A program made the translations under genes and the position numbers. The notes under the pieces were generated by a model, which ran no database searches, was not told the DNA's origin, and was given only the letters and a program-made list of their open reading frames with translations. A DNA stretch of 64,000 nucleotides from Armadillidium nasatum (taxonomy: Eukaryota > Arthropoda > Malacostraca > Isopoda > Armadillidiidae), in assembly GCA_009176605.1 (NCBI GenBank), contig SEYY01001231.1:51233-115232 (forward strand), in the 5' to 3' direction. This document shows, piece after piece, positions 62,613 through 64,000 of the stretch; positions within the stretch are counted from its first letter, which is position 1; every line of letters starts with the position of its first letter.

Positions 62613-64000
62613 GGCAAATTATACTTAAATTTTTTTTTTTTTTTTAATTTTCAGCCGATTCTGCTGAAACTTTCAGTTATATAGATTTTTTACCGGTAAG
62701 AAAAGTCCATTTCTAGCGTTTTTCCGAGTCTATTATGGTTAAAAAAAATCTTTTTTTTTTTTTTTTTTTTTTTTTTGAAATTTTACCCATTTTTAATTGA
62801 ATGGCGGTGCCAAACCACTTTTTAGAAAGAGCTGAAAATTGGACTATTTATTCAAAATTAAATGGGATACAAAAGTCTCTAATAGACTTTTGTTCCCAGA
62901 GTTATAGGAAAAATGTTATAAGCTAAAAACTGACCAACTATAGAAAAAAAAAATTTTTTGAACTAAAAAAAATCCACCTTTCCAGACAAAAATTTTTTTT
63001 AAAAAATACAACTATGACATTTCCTATTTTTGGTTTGTATAGAGGAGGGGTGGGGCTACAAATTCCTCTATGTACTTTATTCGATGACATTCGTTGGTTT
63101 TGAGATATGTTTTGTAGAACTCTCTGCCATCATCTGATTTTCCAAATTTCAAAAATTCCCAAAGTTTGAGAGGCTATATCTCGCTTCAAACAAAGAGCAT
63201 TTAAATATGCACTAAATAAATATTGTTGCCCTGCCCTCTTCTAAACAATATTCACAAATAAAAAAAAATAGTAGGTAGCGTTTTTTATAAATAATTTTTT
63301 CCTCCAGAAGGGTACGATTTTTGCAAATTTTTTTTCAAGTGCTTATATAACTTTTTTTCTAGACGTGATATCAAAAACCTATTCCCACCAATGCAAGAAA
63401 TTGGGGCAAAGGTATTCAGCTAAATTTTCAGCTCATGTGGACCAGTGGTTTGATCCAGTTATTCATTTTTTTCAACTTTGGGTCCAAATAAGTTTCAAAC
63501 CGTTATAGACTCAAAAAAATGCTCGAAATCAACTCAGAACTTCGTGAAAAAATTCACATACTTTGAAAATTTCAGCTCAATCAGTCAAAAATAAAAAAAA
63601 AAAATTTCAAACAAAATATAAGAAAATTAAGATTTTTTTCTTTTCTGTTTCTTTTGACCGCTCCTTTTCTGCTAGTGAATGTTCATCTTTGTGTTTTGAT
63701 TTTAGATACTCCAAAAAGATTTGGTTGAAATTTTTTTACTTGTAGCACCCGGAGGTTCTCTTCTAATTTTCTGACTGCAGATGTTAACATTTAGCTATTT
63801 CGAGCCTATCCTGAAACATTGTAAAGTATTCAAATACTGCAGAAGCTGATCTTTTAGCCATATTGACTGAAAGTATAAACAAAATAATAATTTTTAAATA
63901 ATGTAGCTAAATGATACAAGTTTGATACATGGCAATAAAATAACAATGATATGTATAAATACAGGTTAAATTGATAATTTTATATCTTACATTTTTTCAA
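62613..64000. other. AT-rich sequence, no gene recognised
   Basis: Poly(T) and poly(A) runs and short frames only. It may be the interior of the element starting at 62492. Confidence 0.4.

Overview
The window is eukaryotic and almost certainly from an invertebrate animal. It is AT-rich and packed with (TA)n arrays, intron-like splice signals and decayed transposable elements. No bacterial operon, rRNA or CRISPR is visible. The mix of non-LTR retrotransposons of Jockey/CR1 type, Penelope-like elements, Ty3/Gypsy and BEL/Pao-like LTR elements, hAT, piggyBac and pogo transposons plus a Maverick/Polinton fits an arthropod genome; I cannot name the species. Two 100-base runs of N (24816-24915 and 43901-44000) are assembly gaps, so the junctions there are not reliable.

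Layout from left to right. 1-1549: 3' part of a Jockey/CR1-like LINE ending in a (TA)n tail. 1550-3966: AT-rich DNA without genes, holding a 121-bp tandem repeat. 3967-10079: decayed Ty3/Gypsy element 1 (gag, protease, RT, RNase H, a duplicated frameshift-plus-protease segment, integrase). 10834-11455: a hAT-type MITE with an 8-bp target duplication. 12780-13967: a second LINE family, minus strand. 14124-14215: a probable host exon, minus strand. 14360-16815: a pogo/Tigger-like transposon. 18728-21836: Gypsy element 2 with a nested solo LTR. 21845-22440: a hAT fragment. 22602-24815: 5' part of a BEL/Pao-like element up to an assembly gap. 24916-31971: a Maverick/Polinton remnant on the minus strand, in the order DNA polymerase B, packaging ATPase, phospholipase A2-like protein, integrase, DUF8207-like protein. 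33435-35056: a MITE and a hAT fragment. 35057-36601: LINE copy. 36728-36852: a second probable host exon, minus strand. 38140-41190: two hAT-like elements with short-word arrays at their ends. 42072-43900: piggyBac. 44001-46274: two LINE fragments. 46275-52872: Gypsy element 3. 53110-53842: LINE 3' end. 53986-55378: hAT transposase. 55529-62470: Penelope-like DNA forming an inverted pair that is interrupted by Gypsy element 4 (56117-61055). 62492-64000: a GC-rich CCCCGG word array and AT-rich DNA.

Almost every coding region is broken by frameshifts or stops, so this is a graveyard of nested insertions, possibly inside introns of a minus-strand host gene. The most informative signals are RNA-level and architectural. 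Gypsy element 4 has a textbook -1 frameshift cassette at the gag/pol junction (TTTAAAC, 7-nt spacer, 8-bp hairpin with 12-nt loop), and element 1 has the same cassette with compensating stem changes. Two Gypsy elements carry extra protease-type sequence between RNase H and integrase. The Penelope copies form a head-to-head dimer with near-perfect inner and outer arms. Several unrelated hAT-like ends carry arrays of short family-specific words.
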